In this document: piece by piece, positions 33,911 through 44,763 of the stretch
How positions within the stretch are numbered: position 1 is the stretch's first letter
Layout: each line of letters opens with the position of its first letter
From: Hofstenia miamia
Taxonomy: Eukaryota > Xenacoelomorpha > Acoela
DNA length: 64,000 nt
Assembly (NCBI GenBank): GCA_004352715.1
Contig: SCFE01000011.1
Coordinates: 2,038,351-2,102,350 of the forward strand
Direction of reading: 5' to 3'
The notes under the pieces: model-generated
Seen by the model: only the letters and a program-made list of their open reading frames with translations
What the model was told of the DNA's origin: nothing
Databases searched by the model: none
Position numbers and translations under genes: made by a program

Positions 33911-34347
33911 TCTGAACGCTCCATCCGATTTTTTGGGAAAACAGCCACATTACTGTCATCTGATAATTTATCAGATGATAAAAGTCGATAGTCTGAACGG
34001 TATTAAAACTAGTCGAATAGCTACTTGAAACTAATTGCTTACTTCTCAAGTAGGGAACAGACTTCCAATACGTAAATTATTGTCGTTGAAATATTTCAAC
34101 TTCAAAATATGTAAACATTGTTTACATTCCAAGACAAACCAATCCATAAACAGATGTTGTTTTTCTTACCGTCAATCAAAAGCTGATCATTTATCATCTG
34201 ATAAAAAATCGATAGTCTGAACGCTCTTCCAACTCCGCTTTTTCTGATAAAAAATCGGATGATAAAAAATCGCCAATGTGAACGAAAATAATTGCATTTT
34301 CGATTAAAATCTGCTGATAAAAGTCGATAGTGGGAACACACCTTAAC
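33911..34347. repeat. Further copy of the GATAAAAGTCGATAGT MITE, duplicated at a single N
   Basis: From just after the N at 33910, sequence equals 32611 onwards at an offset of 1,300 bp for about 379 bp. It then continues to the element end GTCGATAGTGGGAACACACCTTA. The start at a single N directly after a microsatellite suggests a false duplication or allelic copy. Confidence 0.7.
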
Positions 34348-34825
34348 GCACACTACGAAATAAACCGTAATCATTGAAATTGCATCCTATATTTCTAGCC
34401 GAACGTTATTGATTGGTTCACGAAATGGAAATAGATCATTTTGAGGCGTGCGCTATTGATCACCGCATCTCGAATGAGAAATCAAACGTCGCACTACTCT
34501 TAGTTAATTCCCGCCAAGCAAACATCAATAAAAATACTTTCTCAAGTTCTACATGTACATACATTGGCTGTGGTGTTAAGCTAAAACAAATGTTGGCAGT
34601 GGGCTTTATTCTAATTTATTAGACTATTTTAGTGGCTGAAGCAGTTATTAGCAGTAAACCAGACAAGCTCACACTGTGTCATGTGCTCAATACGCAGCCC
34701 TGTTTGAATGTGTTTATGAGCCTGCAAAGTGGGCTCATCCATTGTAGACAAAAGCTGTGGAATATGAGCATTAGCTTACTAATGTTTACGGTCAACAAGA
34801 AACAGTTTCCTAGTCCGCCTTAATA
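34348..34825. other. Unassigned sequence with some CpG
   Basis: Two short plus-strand frames (34.41-34.62 and 34.63-34.82 kb) have no recognisable content. No repeat structure was seen. Confidence 0.45.
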
Positions 34826-35081
34826 ATGGCTGCATACGGTACGTTTAGGTGGGTCGCAGAAATGGAATCGGATCAGATACGGATCGGATCTTTATTTTGA
34901 GAAACTTCTGATCTGTTTCCGATCCTAAAAATTTTTAAAAATGTCTTATGGCTATGGCTGCATACGGTACGTTTAGGTGGGTCGCAGAAATGGAATCGGA
35001 TCGGATACGGATCGGATCTTTATTTTGAGAAACTTCTGATCTGTTTCCGATCCTAAAAATTTTTAAAACTTGTGTATTTGT
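34826..35081. repeat. 128-bp tandem duplication over a hAT end and its flank
   Basis: The block starting ATGGCTGCATACGGTACG at 34826 recurs at 34954 with one visible substitution in the TIR (GGATCAG versus GGATCGG). Each unit contains about 31 bp of host flank, including the target-site sequence GTGGGTCG, plus the first ~90 bp of the element. Confidence 0.85.
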
Positions 35082-37134
35082 ACATTTTATAAATTACGCA
35101 AATTTTTACATTGAATTTAACGGTTAAACAAAGTGTGATGTAATTTTGTTACCCCAAGAACAACTAAAATAGGATTGTGAGCACAAATCAAATTGGAAGC
35201 ATCTGATATTTTGTGACTTCTCCACATTTTTAAGTACTTTTTGTCTGCACAATATGGGAATCATCCTAACTGCTTATCAAGATTCAACAAAAACATTTAT
35301 AGTCTAAATTTGGGGTAGATTTGTTACCCAGAAAGAAATCAGCTTAAAACTTTTGCTTTAGGATGATTGCTAGTTTTTTATAGTAATATCATGCTTGAAA
35401 AACCCTAGTGCTATGATTTCATGAAAATTTTATTAATATTCATTTACCTTGTACCCAAAAAAAATCTAAATTGGGAATTTCTCACTCTTTTTAGTTTGTG
35501 TATGCTATGATTTTTTGCATACATATTAAATTCAAAATCCTTGCGTCTTAAGCTTGATGTAGATTTTTTTCGACATAGCAACTAAAATATGCCAAAAATC
35601 ATAGCATACCAAAAACTAAAAAGAATTTCACAACATAGATGTTTTTTTGGGTACAAACTTCATTAATATTAATAAAATTTTCATGAAATTATAGCATTAG
35701 GGTTCTTCAGGCATGGTATTACTACAACATACTAGCAATCTTACTAAGGCAAGAGTTTTAAGGTGATTTCTTTTGGGGTAACAAAGTTACCCCAAACTTA
35801 GACTATTGATGTTTTTGTTGAATCTTGGTAAGCAAAGTTAGGATGATTCCCATATTGTGCAGAAAAAACTACATAAAAAATGTGGAAAAGTCACAAAATA
35901 TCAGGTTATTTCTATTTAGTTTAGGTTCAAAATCCTATTCTAAATTGTTACTGGGGTAACAAAATTACCCCAAACTTATTTAACCGTTAATAATCTCAAT
36001 CTAAGTGAAATTTTGTAATTGAATTTCATTGTTCATACAACATTTTCTGCGTTATTCTTTGCAACAACTTATAAAATTGGTGACCAATGCTTCAAATCTG
36101 AAAATGCGATTCATGTTAGCCAACACATAATGATAAAATAGTAAAGCAACCAAAATATTAGTTTGTATAAACTTGCAAATGGAAGACCAGAATTCTCTCT
36201 AATATGTATGTCAAAGAATAAGCACAGAACACAGAGAAGCAAGTGGAATACCTTAGCTTTTGGGAACACTGCCAAAATGTAAAAATACTAATATAATTTG
36301 GGATGCTCTTCAATCAAAAAATCTCATTTAAATATGCACTCTAAGCAACTTGCAATGCCAAGATCAACTTAGTACTCAGAAGGTATGTCATTATTATAAT
36401 CACTAATACAAAAATATTTATTGAAACATATCGTTGGCATACTATTAATAGGGTGTGAATGTATTTTTTGTTGCTGCTATATAATTCAAAATGTTTGATC
36501 CAATTTAGTATCCAATTTCAGTAAAATTCAAAATTTATATTCAAATCTCAAATTTTGTTTGAAAAATTAATTTCTCTATCACGGATTTTAATACACTCTA
36601 CAACAATTTTTTTAATGTCTTGCAAATATAAATTTTGGGGTTGTTCTTTAATTTGCCATTATTTGTGTAATTCTTGTTTTCATCGCCTCAGCTGCAATTT
36701 TGAAGTAAATTTATCTTGTTTGAAACAACTTCAATTCATAGTGAAATTGCAAAGTTGTTTTTTTTGAATTTGGACATAAAAAATTAATACGGAAGGTAAT
36801 ACTATAAGAAACTCAATTATTTAAACTCCATTAATATATAATGATTTTAGTTGATGACAATTTTAGGAACTAGATTATTACAAAGCTTACAAATAAGTTG
36901 ATTTGCATGCACTATTTCGTAGGCTTATGTCAATTTTTTTATCTCAAGATAGTGTTGAAGCACTTAAAATTTTCTATTCGCATTAAAAAAACAAGCATTT
37001 TTTAAATTTATGTTTGTTTATTGTTAGAATGCTTAGTAAATTAGGATCCGTTTCGGATTGAAAACTAAATTTTGTTAAATGTTCGGATCCTTATCAGATC
37101 GGATCTTAAATCTTTGGATCCGATTCCATCTCTG
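34985..37134. mobile_element. hAT-like DNA transposon, non-autonomous (2.15 kb)
   Basis: The ends are CAGAAATGGAATCGGATC (34985) and, inverted, CAGAGATGGAATCGGATCC (complement of 37134 leftwards). The 8-bp flanks are GTGGGTCG (34977-34984) and GTGGGTCA (37135-37142), a near-perfect 8-bp target-site duplication as hAT elements make. Subterminal regions are rich in GGATC/GATCC pentamers, possibly transposase-binding sites. No transposase frame is seen. An 872-bp foldback element is nested near the left end. Confidence 0.8.
35118..35989. mobile_element. Nested foldback element with ~400-bp inverted arms
   Basis: The sequence from TAACGGTTAAA at 35118 to about 35520 is the imperfect reverse complement of about 35585-35989. 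Matching landmarks include ATATTTTGTGACTT, GCACAATATGGGAATCATCCTAA, TCATGAAAATTTTATTAATATT and GTATGCTATGATTTTT. The loop is only about 65 bp. No ORF is present. The arms differ by many substitutions, so it is old. Transcription through it would give a long hairpin RNA. Confidence 0.8.
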
Positions 37135-37142
37135 GTGGGTCA

Positions 37143-38131
37143 TCTATTTCTGCTTCCATGCCAAATAAAGAGGTTCGAAACTAAGAGCAAATGCGTCCTG
37201 GTTGAAAATGAAAGTTGATCTGATCACGTACTGGTCCTGTCTGATGTTTTAATGTTTCGTGATGTTGTTAAGTAAACTAAGGTACCCATTTCAAAAAGTT
37301 TACTTGATATCTGACTTTAAGAAATATTCATTTGAATCATATTTTACGTTAATGTAAAGTATTTAAAAAAATTATACATTTAATAATGTTATGGATGGCT
37401 TCAAGTTCAGGCAATGACTGCAATGATTTCCATTGTAAATTTTGAAACTTTCGGTTCAGTATTGACGTATTTATATTTAAATACAGTGACGACACCAAAC
37501 CGAGCCACTAGCAACTCTGCACCGCACACTTGGCAATGTGGCCCACGCTCCACCACTGCTTCCTACATTTTTATTAAAATGCTAAATCATTTGTCAGAAC
37601 ATGCGTTTTTATATGACCAATGCAAATATGTTTATATGTTTGTTTTTGGATAAGTTATTTTGCCCAGTGGTTTTTCTTTTGAATAAAATGATGGTTTCAC
37701 TGCAAAAAACTAAGGAGATAATAAACATGATTTAATGTGTAATTTAATATTAGAGTACAATGGTAACCTATACCAAAATGAAATACATATAGATTATGAT
37801 ATGTAAAGTTTCACAAAGCTATATGACAAAATAGCCCAATATTCAAAAATAGATTGAATAGTGTGATTTAATAGATTCCATTTTCGTCAAAACAAAGGTA
37901 AAAATATACTTTATGAATTTGAAGCGATTGTAGCAAATTAAATTTTACATTAATGCCGACATATAGTGTTACAAATATGCCAAATCAGGTTTTCTGTATA
38001 CCATTGGAAATTATGGCATTACCTTGCAAAACTATTTATCTGTAACTTTTTCATATAAAATGACTACATATCATATGCTTAACAAGAAGTATGATGTATT
38101 CGACATAACCCTAGTTAACAAAAATGATTAA
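37143..38131. other. AT-rich sequence without recognised gene
   Basis: A short plus-strand frame at 37.41-37.65 kb has no family signature and is probably fortuitous. Confidence 0.5.
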
Positions 38132-38432
38132 CAATGGCATTAAAATGGAAATTGCATTATTAGCCATTTGAAATGGCATTTAAATGCCATTTTAATACAT
38201 TAAAATACAAATACATTATTAGTATTTTAAATGGAATTTTAATGGCATTGTAATGCCATTAACACCCAAAGAATGTTAGTGCATTTTGATCCATTTTAAT
38301 GGCATTTAAATGCCAATTTATCAATACTATTTTGAAAAATTAAGAATATTTCTGAAAATTGTAAATATCAAATTAATGCTACTGTAATTAATTTTATCAT
38401 TAAAAATGATATTTAATGGCATTTGAATGGCT
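38132..38432. repeat. Cluster of AATGGCATTTAAATGCCATT palindromes
   Basis: A 20-bp perfect palindrome AATGGCATTTAAATGCCATT lies at 38172-38191. A near copy lies around 38296-38316, and half-sites (AATGGCATT, AATGCCATT, AATGGAATTTTAATGG) occur throughout the 300 bp. It may be a degenerate minisatellite or a MITE with multiple subterminal sites. Confidence 0.7.
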
Positions 38433-38599
38433 ATAATTTGTAATTAACTTAGCTAGATAAAACAGTCGGCATTTTTCAACAAATTTATGCTGGTCTTTTT
38501 TCAGACTGTGTTTAAATGTTTTAATCACATTTGCCTAAAATTTTTAGAATTTAAAACAGAATTTGAAATTTAATTTTGCCATTATAAATTTGTTGGAAA

Positions 38600-39895
38600 C
38601 TATGAAATTCCGACGCAGTGGGAGGCTTTGTAAGGGCCCGTTTTCTTGTTGAACGCTGAATTGCTTAAGTGCGTGAATTCCTATATTTACCTTGGAGTAA
38701 AGCTTACAACCAAATGGTCCTGGTCGATGCATGTCCATAGCAAATTGGTAAAAGCGGCTAAGCAAACTTTAAAGTTTGATTTATTGCAGAAGAGTTTATT
38801 AGAGGCTGCGAACAAATTGTTCAAAATTTGTATCCTACAATATTTTGGTGTTTTGGGAAGATCTTACCTCTAATCATCATCATCTGTTGGAAACCACATT
38901 TTATAAACGAGTGCTTGATTTATCCAGTTCTGCGGCAAACAATTCTGTCTTACTCATGGCAAATGTTCGTCCTCTAGCTCTGGACTTAAAGTATCTCATG
39001 CAGCTACCATCTATGCCCTGATGTGAAACCTATCTTTTAGAGTTTAATGAACGTATTTCAGTGATTGACATTGGTTTCTTTCTCGCACGCAATGATGCAG
39101 TTGCAATGGAGGAGATCTAATCAACCCTATCGTCATGCCATTACATGTTACTTCTGCCATGGTTTCCACCATTTAATATGCTGCAAAGCAAATTTCCATA
39201 CTGATCCCGATAACGATTGCATATGTAAGCCGTGTGGTTTACAACCTTTTGGACGGTATCATTTCTTCAATTGCCCTGGCAATTCGAGATCTTTACTGCA
39301 GTGGTCTGCTGTAGTGAAATAGTGCTTATTCACTTGTCTGATTTGAAATTTTGTAACCCATCGGGTGATTATATGAAAAATCTAGGTGTATCGAAAACGG
39401 TAGTAGGTACTAGGACACCCCTATGCTCCACCTATTTAACATCATACTTTTGTCTAAGTCGTCCACGTGCGCCCCATATTACAAAACGCTGATGTATAAA
39501 ATTCTCACAAATCGTTTGCTCCATCGCGATATTTATTTAAATTCAGGCTGCATAGACTCACCTCTATGTAGGCTATGTGAATCCTATAATGAAAATCCTA
39601 AAAACCTCATTTTCGAATGTCCCGTTCGTCTGCCCCATAAGCCCCATCGGTTTAATAGCTTCTACGACGTTAATAAACAAAATATTCTAGAAATAATTAC
39701 TTATTGCATTGAATCAATTGCATCTCCAAAGAGATCCTAGCACAGGTCAGGCCTCATCTCTGTGTACTACTTCGAGTGCATATTTAGTTTTGTACCTATT
39801 TGTAAGCAACTATGTGTGACTTAGTTTAATTTGTGTTTATTTGGTAATAGCTTTGTAAATTTCTATTTTTTGTTTCTGAATAAAGCCGGTATTAA
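38600..39895 (+). pseudogene. LINE ORF2 C-terminal half with cysteine-rich domains
   Basis: The frame at 38646-38873 reads NSYIYLGVKLTTKWSWSMH, the block after the catalytic RT core in CR1/I-type LINEs. A second frame (38.87-39.12 kb) continues the thumb region (LMANVRPLALDLKYLMQL). A third, 39.12-39.32 kb, encodes a cysteine/histidine cluster (CYFCHGFHHLICC, then CICKPCG) like a PHD or related zinc finger. The frame to 39740 encodes LMYKILTNRLLHRDIYLNS and CRLCESYNENPKNLIFECP, the usual C-terminal zinc motif of LINE ORF2. Frames change at least twice. An AATAAA lies at about 39879. The copy is 5'-truncated and inactive. Confidence 0.7.
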
Positions 39896-40380
39896 TTGGG
39901 TACGTGGGTCACAGACCCACACGATTATTAAACTGATTTTTATAGAATCAGTTGGTAAAGAAGCTTGCTTCAGCCAACTTGTGGATCTTCTCAGTATTGC
40001 AGTATATCTGAGTTAGATCTTTTACTTGAATTAAAATAGTAGTCACTTTGAGTTTGATGAGAAATTCAACAAATGAAAATCTAAGAAAATTATTGTTACT
40101 TAGCTTACTGAATTTTCCATAGCTTCTTTGAAACTTTTTGCACAAAATTCAGAAAAAAATTTGCTCATTAAAATAGAGTTCATTAGCTTTCTAATGAATT
40201 AAATAGCGTCAAAATCCATCTTGTGGTTGCTGAGCTATGCTCATTTGAACATCATCCATCAAAGAATGTTTTAAATCACTCCTCTTTCTCCATGATTATA
40301 TTTTAATTACAACACAGATTACAATCGCAAAAATATAATTATCATCTTTAATGAAATATAACGTCAAACAAATTTAATAA
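39896..40380. other. AT-rich sequence without recognised gene
   Basis: No motif or repeat boundary was seen. Confidence 0.5.
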
Positions 40381-40384
40381 CATT

Positions 40385-40727
40385 TTGCAGCATAACGCCG
40401 CACGCACGCACCCACCCCCTTAATTTCCAAGATGGGGGATTCGCCTCCCTAACCGGGAGGCCATTCAGCTTCTATCACAACTGCACCTTGTTAGGAGACA
40501 TAACCTCGCTTGAGGAGCTCCATCCAGTCAAGTTTTCGACCAGCCAAATACTGTTATATAATAATAAACACACCACATTAGAAAGTTTGCTTTCAGACAT
40601 TTACATTAAATATTTCCCTAGGGATAGCTCGCCCTACTTTGCCCGCCTTCTGCGAAAGCTGAAGGACCTTCACTTCCAAATAAGCCCCATTCATGCTAAC
40701 TTAGATATAAAGCTTAATGATTTGTGA
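40385..40727 (+). other. Isolated GC-richer open segment, unknown
   Basis: A CpG-containing stretch (ACGCCGCACGCACGCACCC near 40.39 kb) precedes an ATG frame at 40488-40727 of 79 codons, with GDITSLEELHPVKFSTSQI near its start and FPRDSSPYFARLLRKLKDL further on. It looks protein-like and differs in composition from its surroundings. I do not recognise it. It could be an exon, a recent TE fragment or a pseudogene. Confidence 0.35.
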
Positions 40728-41365
40728 ATTCTGGGAAGATGAAAGGTAAGAATAAAAGAGGATCTATTGCCACACACTGAAGAAGAAAATTTTATAAAAT
40801 CAAAAATATCAAAATCATAGTGTCCTATGAGAAGTTTATTGAGAAATTTTAAGTCAATCAATTTGGAAGGAGTTTTGAATTAAGTAGAAGATGTAAGTAA
40901 GAATTTCGAGACGAAAATATCCATTTGAAAGCGCGATACAAGATACGATCAATTTTAATTGCAGAAGTGCAATTGAGAGACCAGCATTGAGAACAGAGCC
41001 TAGAAAGACAATATAATTTAAAGAGGATTAATTTTGTGTGACTATTTGAAAAATTTTAGTATGGAAGATTTGTGTAAATATAATGTAGATGCGAATTTCT
41101 TAATCTTAGAAGATGTGTGAATTGTCCAGGACGTTGAGTTCGAAATTTGAATTCCAAAATCACGTACATTGATTGGGGTTAAACGTGACTGGGTTATTGT
41201 TAAGAAGAATATTAGGAAGATTGTAAGATTTGGCTGAATTGAAAAGAAGAGCTTCAGTTTTAAAATAATACAATTTCTTGCAGCAGTAATGATATTTAAA
41301 CATAAATATGGCTAATTACCGGTTTTTAAAGGTAAACCCACGATCACATAAATTTATTTGAAGCA
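40728..41365. other. AT-rich sequence without recognised gene
   Basis: Purine-rich plus strand with many stops in all frames and no recognisable motif. Confidence 0.45.
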
Positions 41366-41480
41366 AAATTCCAATCCTTGTTTTCATCGAGCAGCCTAAA
41401 AAATTTGGAACCATTTCGACAATGAGATTAAAGTAAAAAAATTTTAAAAATTTAGAAAAAAATTTTTAAAAGTTTATCCT
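41366..41480 (+). pseudogene. Short LINE ORF2 C-terminal fragment
   Basis: The plus strand reads a decayed version of FHRAASNIWNDLDNE (here with IWNHFDNE near 41400-41425) followed by a Lys/Phe-rich tail. It parallels the C-terminus of the CR1-like element at 57.76-57.84 kb. Confidence 0.5.
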
Positions 41481-41704
41481 ATATTTGTTCAAGATAAAGA
41501 TTTCAGTTTCCCTATAGTTGCTGTAATTCTTTTGAAAACATCATCTTGGAGTTGTTTTATAAGACTTACAGATGACTTTGAATCGTCACTTTTCTTTCCA
41601 TTATAGTTATTTGATCACTATAGTTTAAAATATGCAAATAATTTTATTCCCAACATTTACATTCTTACCAACTATGAAGAAAGTGTGTTGAATATATCGA
41701 CATA

Positions 41705-41902
41705 ATGCTAGCTATATTTTTACATTTTGGTATCTGCTATTTGATTTTGGCTCCTATTCAATGTTTTCCAGATTGGTATTCAAACAAGGGGCTTGCAAAG
41801 AGATATTGCGTCGGAAATTGGCATCCGTGTACATCAGAGACATTGTGCTGCGGTTATTGTCTTAGTACTGGTGACGGATATTATTACTGTCACCCAATGT
41901 GA
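41705..41902 (+). CDS. Small secreted cysteine-rich peptide, cystine-knot-like
   Basis: The 65-residue frame starts with a hydrophobic signal peptide (MLAIFLHFGICYLILAP, about residues 1-19), then a short propeptide ending in the dibasic site KR. The ~32-residue remainder has six cysteines in the order C-x6-C-x5-C-C-x2-C-x9-C. A central CC pair with these spacings is the inhibitor-cystine-knot (knottin) framework of many invertebrate secreted peptides: antimicrobial peptides, ion-channel ligands, protease inhibitors and venom components. Which of these it is cannot be told from sequence. The gene is a single exon here and no family members are seen nearby. Short ORFs arise by chance, but signal, cleavage site and cysteine frame together make this unlikely. 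Confidence 0.65.
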   Translation: MLAIFLHFGICYLILAPIQCFPDWYSNKGLAKRYCVGNWHPCTSETLCCGYCLSTGDGYYYCHPM

Positions 41903-42141
41903 ACTTCGCTAAAGTATAATCTTATATTAACTTACAAAGATATCCACTAATGTAACTAATATTGTATCTCATGTTAATAAATGTATAATTTTAAATTATT
42001 TTACATTATATTGTTTAAAAATTAATGAACTTCCACTCGCAGCAATGACTAATGAAATTTAAACAGTAATTACGTTTGGGATTAACATAGTATTGTTTGC
42101 TGAGTATTTCTTCGTTTTTTTAATATTGTGCATATTTTTAG

Positions 42142-42405
42142 AAGATGGGTTTAGAAAAACTGCATGTAATTTTGGGCTTCTTGGGAGACTGTTCATAAGC
42201 ACAACAATGGATTTACGAAACTTCCCACTTAGAGAATTAATTAAATTATATAATAACTTAGACAATGCAGATTTAAAATTTCTTGAAGAATCAGAAACTC
42301 ATTTATCAAGTAAATATTAAAAGTGAAATAATTCAGATGATTGGGTCACAAACGTCAAATTTAGCCACAAAATTATTGACATCTTCATTAGCTCAGAAGG
42401 AAACG
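42142..42405 (+). other. Candidate internal exon(s) of an unknown gene
   Basis: After a good acceptor (ATTTTTAG at about 42140) an open stretch encodes CNFGLLGRLFIS, then MDLRNFPLRELIKLYNNL and LKFLEESETHLSS, up to a GTAAAT donor at about 42310. A second open stretch follows an AATTCAG only about 27 bp later and ends at a GTGAGC near 42406. The encoded text looks protein-like, but I recognise no domain, and a 27-bp intron would be unusually short. The two parts could be one exon with a stop, or chance. Confidence 0.3.
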
Positions 42406-43040
42406 GGTGAGCGTCAATAACTGTTTATTTAGTGTTATAAAGCAATCTCCATGCTATACTTAGCCATTGATAAAGTGTAGAAAACACTTGCTTAAAGTTT
42501 CTTTTAAGCAACAAGGCATGAAGATAGTGTTAATTTTAGTGTAGATTTTCACAATAAATTATTCTGAAATATTTGATTTTCTTAATTAATTTGAATATAG
42601 AAGACTATAGTAAATAAACCCCTTAATTCAGGAAAAGTCATCTTTTATATCATTAGCTAAATAATAACTAGCATTTAATGTTTGAAAAATGCATTACCTG
42701 AATAATGGTTAAAAACAAGTTTTTTTGTAAAAAGTTACAATTTTAAAGTTTCCAATTTCAGTTGGGGTGCACTTTTGTGGATAAAATGAAAATTTTTATG
42801 TAAACTTCATCGATTAATGACACAGGTATATTGGGTTAGAAAATGGCAGACTGGCAAGTTACACTCACATACTAAACTATTACTATTAGTAATAGTTTAG
42901 AACAATAGTAAACACCCAAACAATAAGAGCTTTGTAATTAATTTAAATATATCATTTCAGTAATTAAGCAAATAATTATAAATAAAATCACGCTTCCATT
43001 TAATGCATGTGATAATAAATTTATAAATTGACATAAATTT
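42406..43040. other. AT-rich sequence without recognised gene
   Basis: A TTACTATTAGTAATAG palindrome lies near 42.89 kb. Otherwise nothing was recognised. Confidence 0.5.
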
Positions 43041-43044
43041 TTAT

Positions 43045-43535
43045 ATAATATTAGAATTAGAATTTATTATAAATCTAAGAACAAAACGCTTAGATAAATG
43101 GGAACTAAAAAGTTTCATGCATTAAACAGCAGTCGATTTGGAAATGCTCTTTTAAACGAATCTGTCCTTATCTTAGGTAGATAATAGACGGATTTTTTGG
43201 CCTTTGCACGTCGGTTGTTCGACTCTCTTCGGTGTGGCAACAAGTCTAAAAGAAAATGATCAACATTAGAGTTCATTTGCCTGAGGACCCTTTTGTCAGA
43301 TTCTGCAACTATCTCCTCCAGACAGCCAATTCTTCTAATATTCATTCTTTCTGCTCGTTTGAAAAATCATACCATGCCTTTGCTTTCATCGTTGTTGAAA
43401 TTCCCATACACAGATATGCAATATCTTACTTTACTCATTATCAACGAATCGAAAAGCAATTTAAGACCATCAACACCGAGTTTTGAGTGCTTGAGTTGGT
43501 TAATCAGATATAGGCGCTTCGAACATACGCTAATC
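43045..43535 (-). pseudogene. Jockey/CR1-like LINE 3' end, inverted copy
   Basis: The minus-strand frame 43345-43115 encodes IRRIGCLEEIVAESDKRVLR, SNVDHFLLDLLPHRRE and YYLPKIRTDSFKRAFPNRLL, nearly the same as the plus-strand copy at 53.94-54.23 kb. Homology also covers the 3' UTR (TCTAAGCGTTTTGTTCTTAG). The copy runs into a 1000-N gap at 43536, so its upstream RT is unseen. Confidence 0.8.
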
Positions 43536-44535
43536 NNNNNNNNNNNNNNNNNNNNNNNNNNNNNNNNNNNNNNNNNNNNNNNNNNNNNNNNNNNNNNNNN
43601 NNNNNNNNNNNNNNNNNNNNNNNNNNNNNNNNNNNNNNNNNNNNNNNNNNNNNNNNNNNNNNNNNNNNNNNNNNNNNNNNNNNNNNNNNNNNNNNNNNNN
43701 NNNNNNNNNNNNNNNNNNNNNNNNNNNNNNNNNNNNNNNNNNNNNNNNNNNNNNNNNNNNNNNNNNNNNNNNNNNNNNNNNNNNNNNNNNNNNNNNNNNN
43801 NNNNNNNNNNNNNNNNNNNNNNNNNNNNNNNNNNNNNNNNNNNNNNNNNNNNNNNNNNNNNNNNNNNNNNNNNNNNNNNNNNNNNNNNNNNNNNNNNNNN
43901 NNNNNNNNNNNNNNNNNNNNNNNNNNNNNNNNNNNNNNNNNNNNNNNNNNNNNNNNNNNNNNNNNNNNNNNNNNNNNNNNNNNNNNNNNNNNNNNNNNNN
44001 NNNNNNNNNNNNNNNNNNNNNNNNNNNNNNNNNNNNNNNNNNNNNNNNNNNNNNNNNNNNNNNNNNNNNNNNNNNNNNNNNNNNNNNNNNNNNNNNNNNN
44101 NNNNNNNNNNNNNNNNNNNNNNNNNNNNNNNNNNNNNNNNNNNNNNNNNNNNNNNNNNNNNNNNNNNNNNNNNNNNNNNNNNNNNNNNNNNNNNNNNNNN
44201 NNNNNNNNNNNNNNNNNNNNNNNNNNNNNNNNNNNNNNNNNNNNNNNNNNNNNNNNNNNNNNNNNNNNNNNNNNNNNNNNNNNNNNNNNNNNNNNNNNNN
44301 NNNNNNNNNNNNNNNNNNNNNNNNNNNNNNNNNNNNNNNNNNNNNNNNNNNNNNNNNNNNNNNNNNNNNNNNNNNNNNNNNNNNNNNNNNNNNNNNNNNN
44401 NNNNNNNNNNNNNNNNNNNNNNNNNNNNNNNNNNNNNNNNNNNNNNNNNNNNNNNNNNNNNNNNNNNNNNNNNNNNNNNNNNNNNNNNNNNNNNNNNNNN
44501 NNNNNNNNNNNNNNNNNNNNNNNNNNNNNNNNNNN
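43536..44535. other. 1000-N scaffold gap
   Basis: Exactly 1,000 N, a default gap size. Different LINE families lie on its two sides, so distance and continuity are unknown. Confidence 0.95.
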
Positions 44536-44763
44536 GGTAGTAGGAGCACTAGGAGCAGTAAGTAAGAAGCATAAGAGATACTTGGAGCAGTTGGGAGTAC
44601 CAAAGTGGGGAGGAGCAGTAGCACAGAAGGCAGCATTGTTAGGAACAGCTAGAGTCCTGAGGAAAGCTCTCAGACTCCCTGGGAACTGGTGAGTTCCCCG
44701 AGCTGAGAGGGATACCAGCATGAAGCTGTGATGTGCAAGAATAATAATAATAATAATAATAAT
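44536..44763 (+). pseudogene. Non-LTR 3' end with (AAT)n tail (same family as 2.3-3.16 kb)
   Basis: The sequence encodes VVGALGAVSKKHKRYLEQLG and LGTARVLRKALRLPGNW. It then has the 3' UTR block GATACCAGCATGAAGCTGTG and a pure (AAT)n tail at about 44740-44763. The match to the fragment at 2.95-3.16 kb is close over about 200 bp. 5' sequence is in the gap. Confidence 0.75.

Noticed and set aside
33539-34049. Ile-Tyr repeat proteins on both strands
   Set aside because: Translation of a (TA/CA)n microsatellite, with no other coding evidence.
37414-37653. 79-codon plus-strand ORF
   Set aside because: No signal, domain or composition that sets it apart from chance frames.
43504-44721. Long open frames across the N gaps (also at 45.9, 51.8, 55.3, 58.6 and 61.0 kb)
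   Set aside because: They are open only because N runs contain no stop codons. The real flanking parts are annotated separately.
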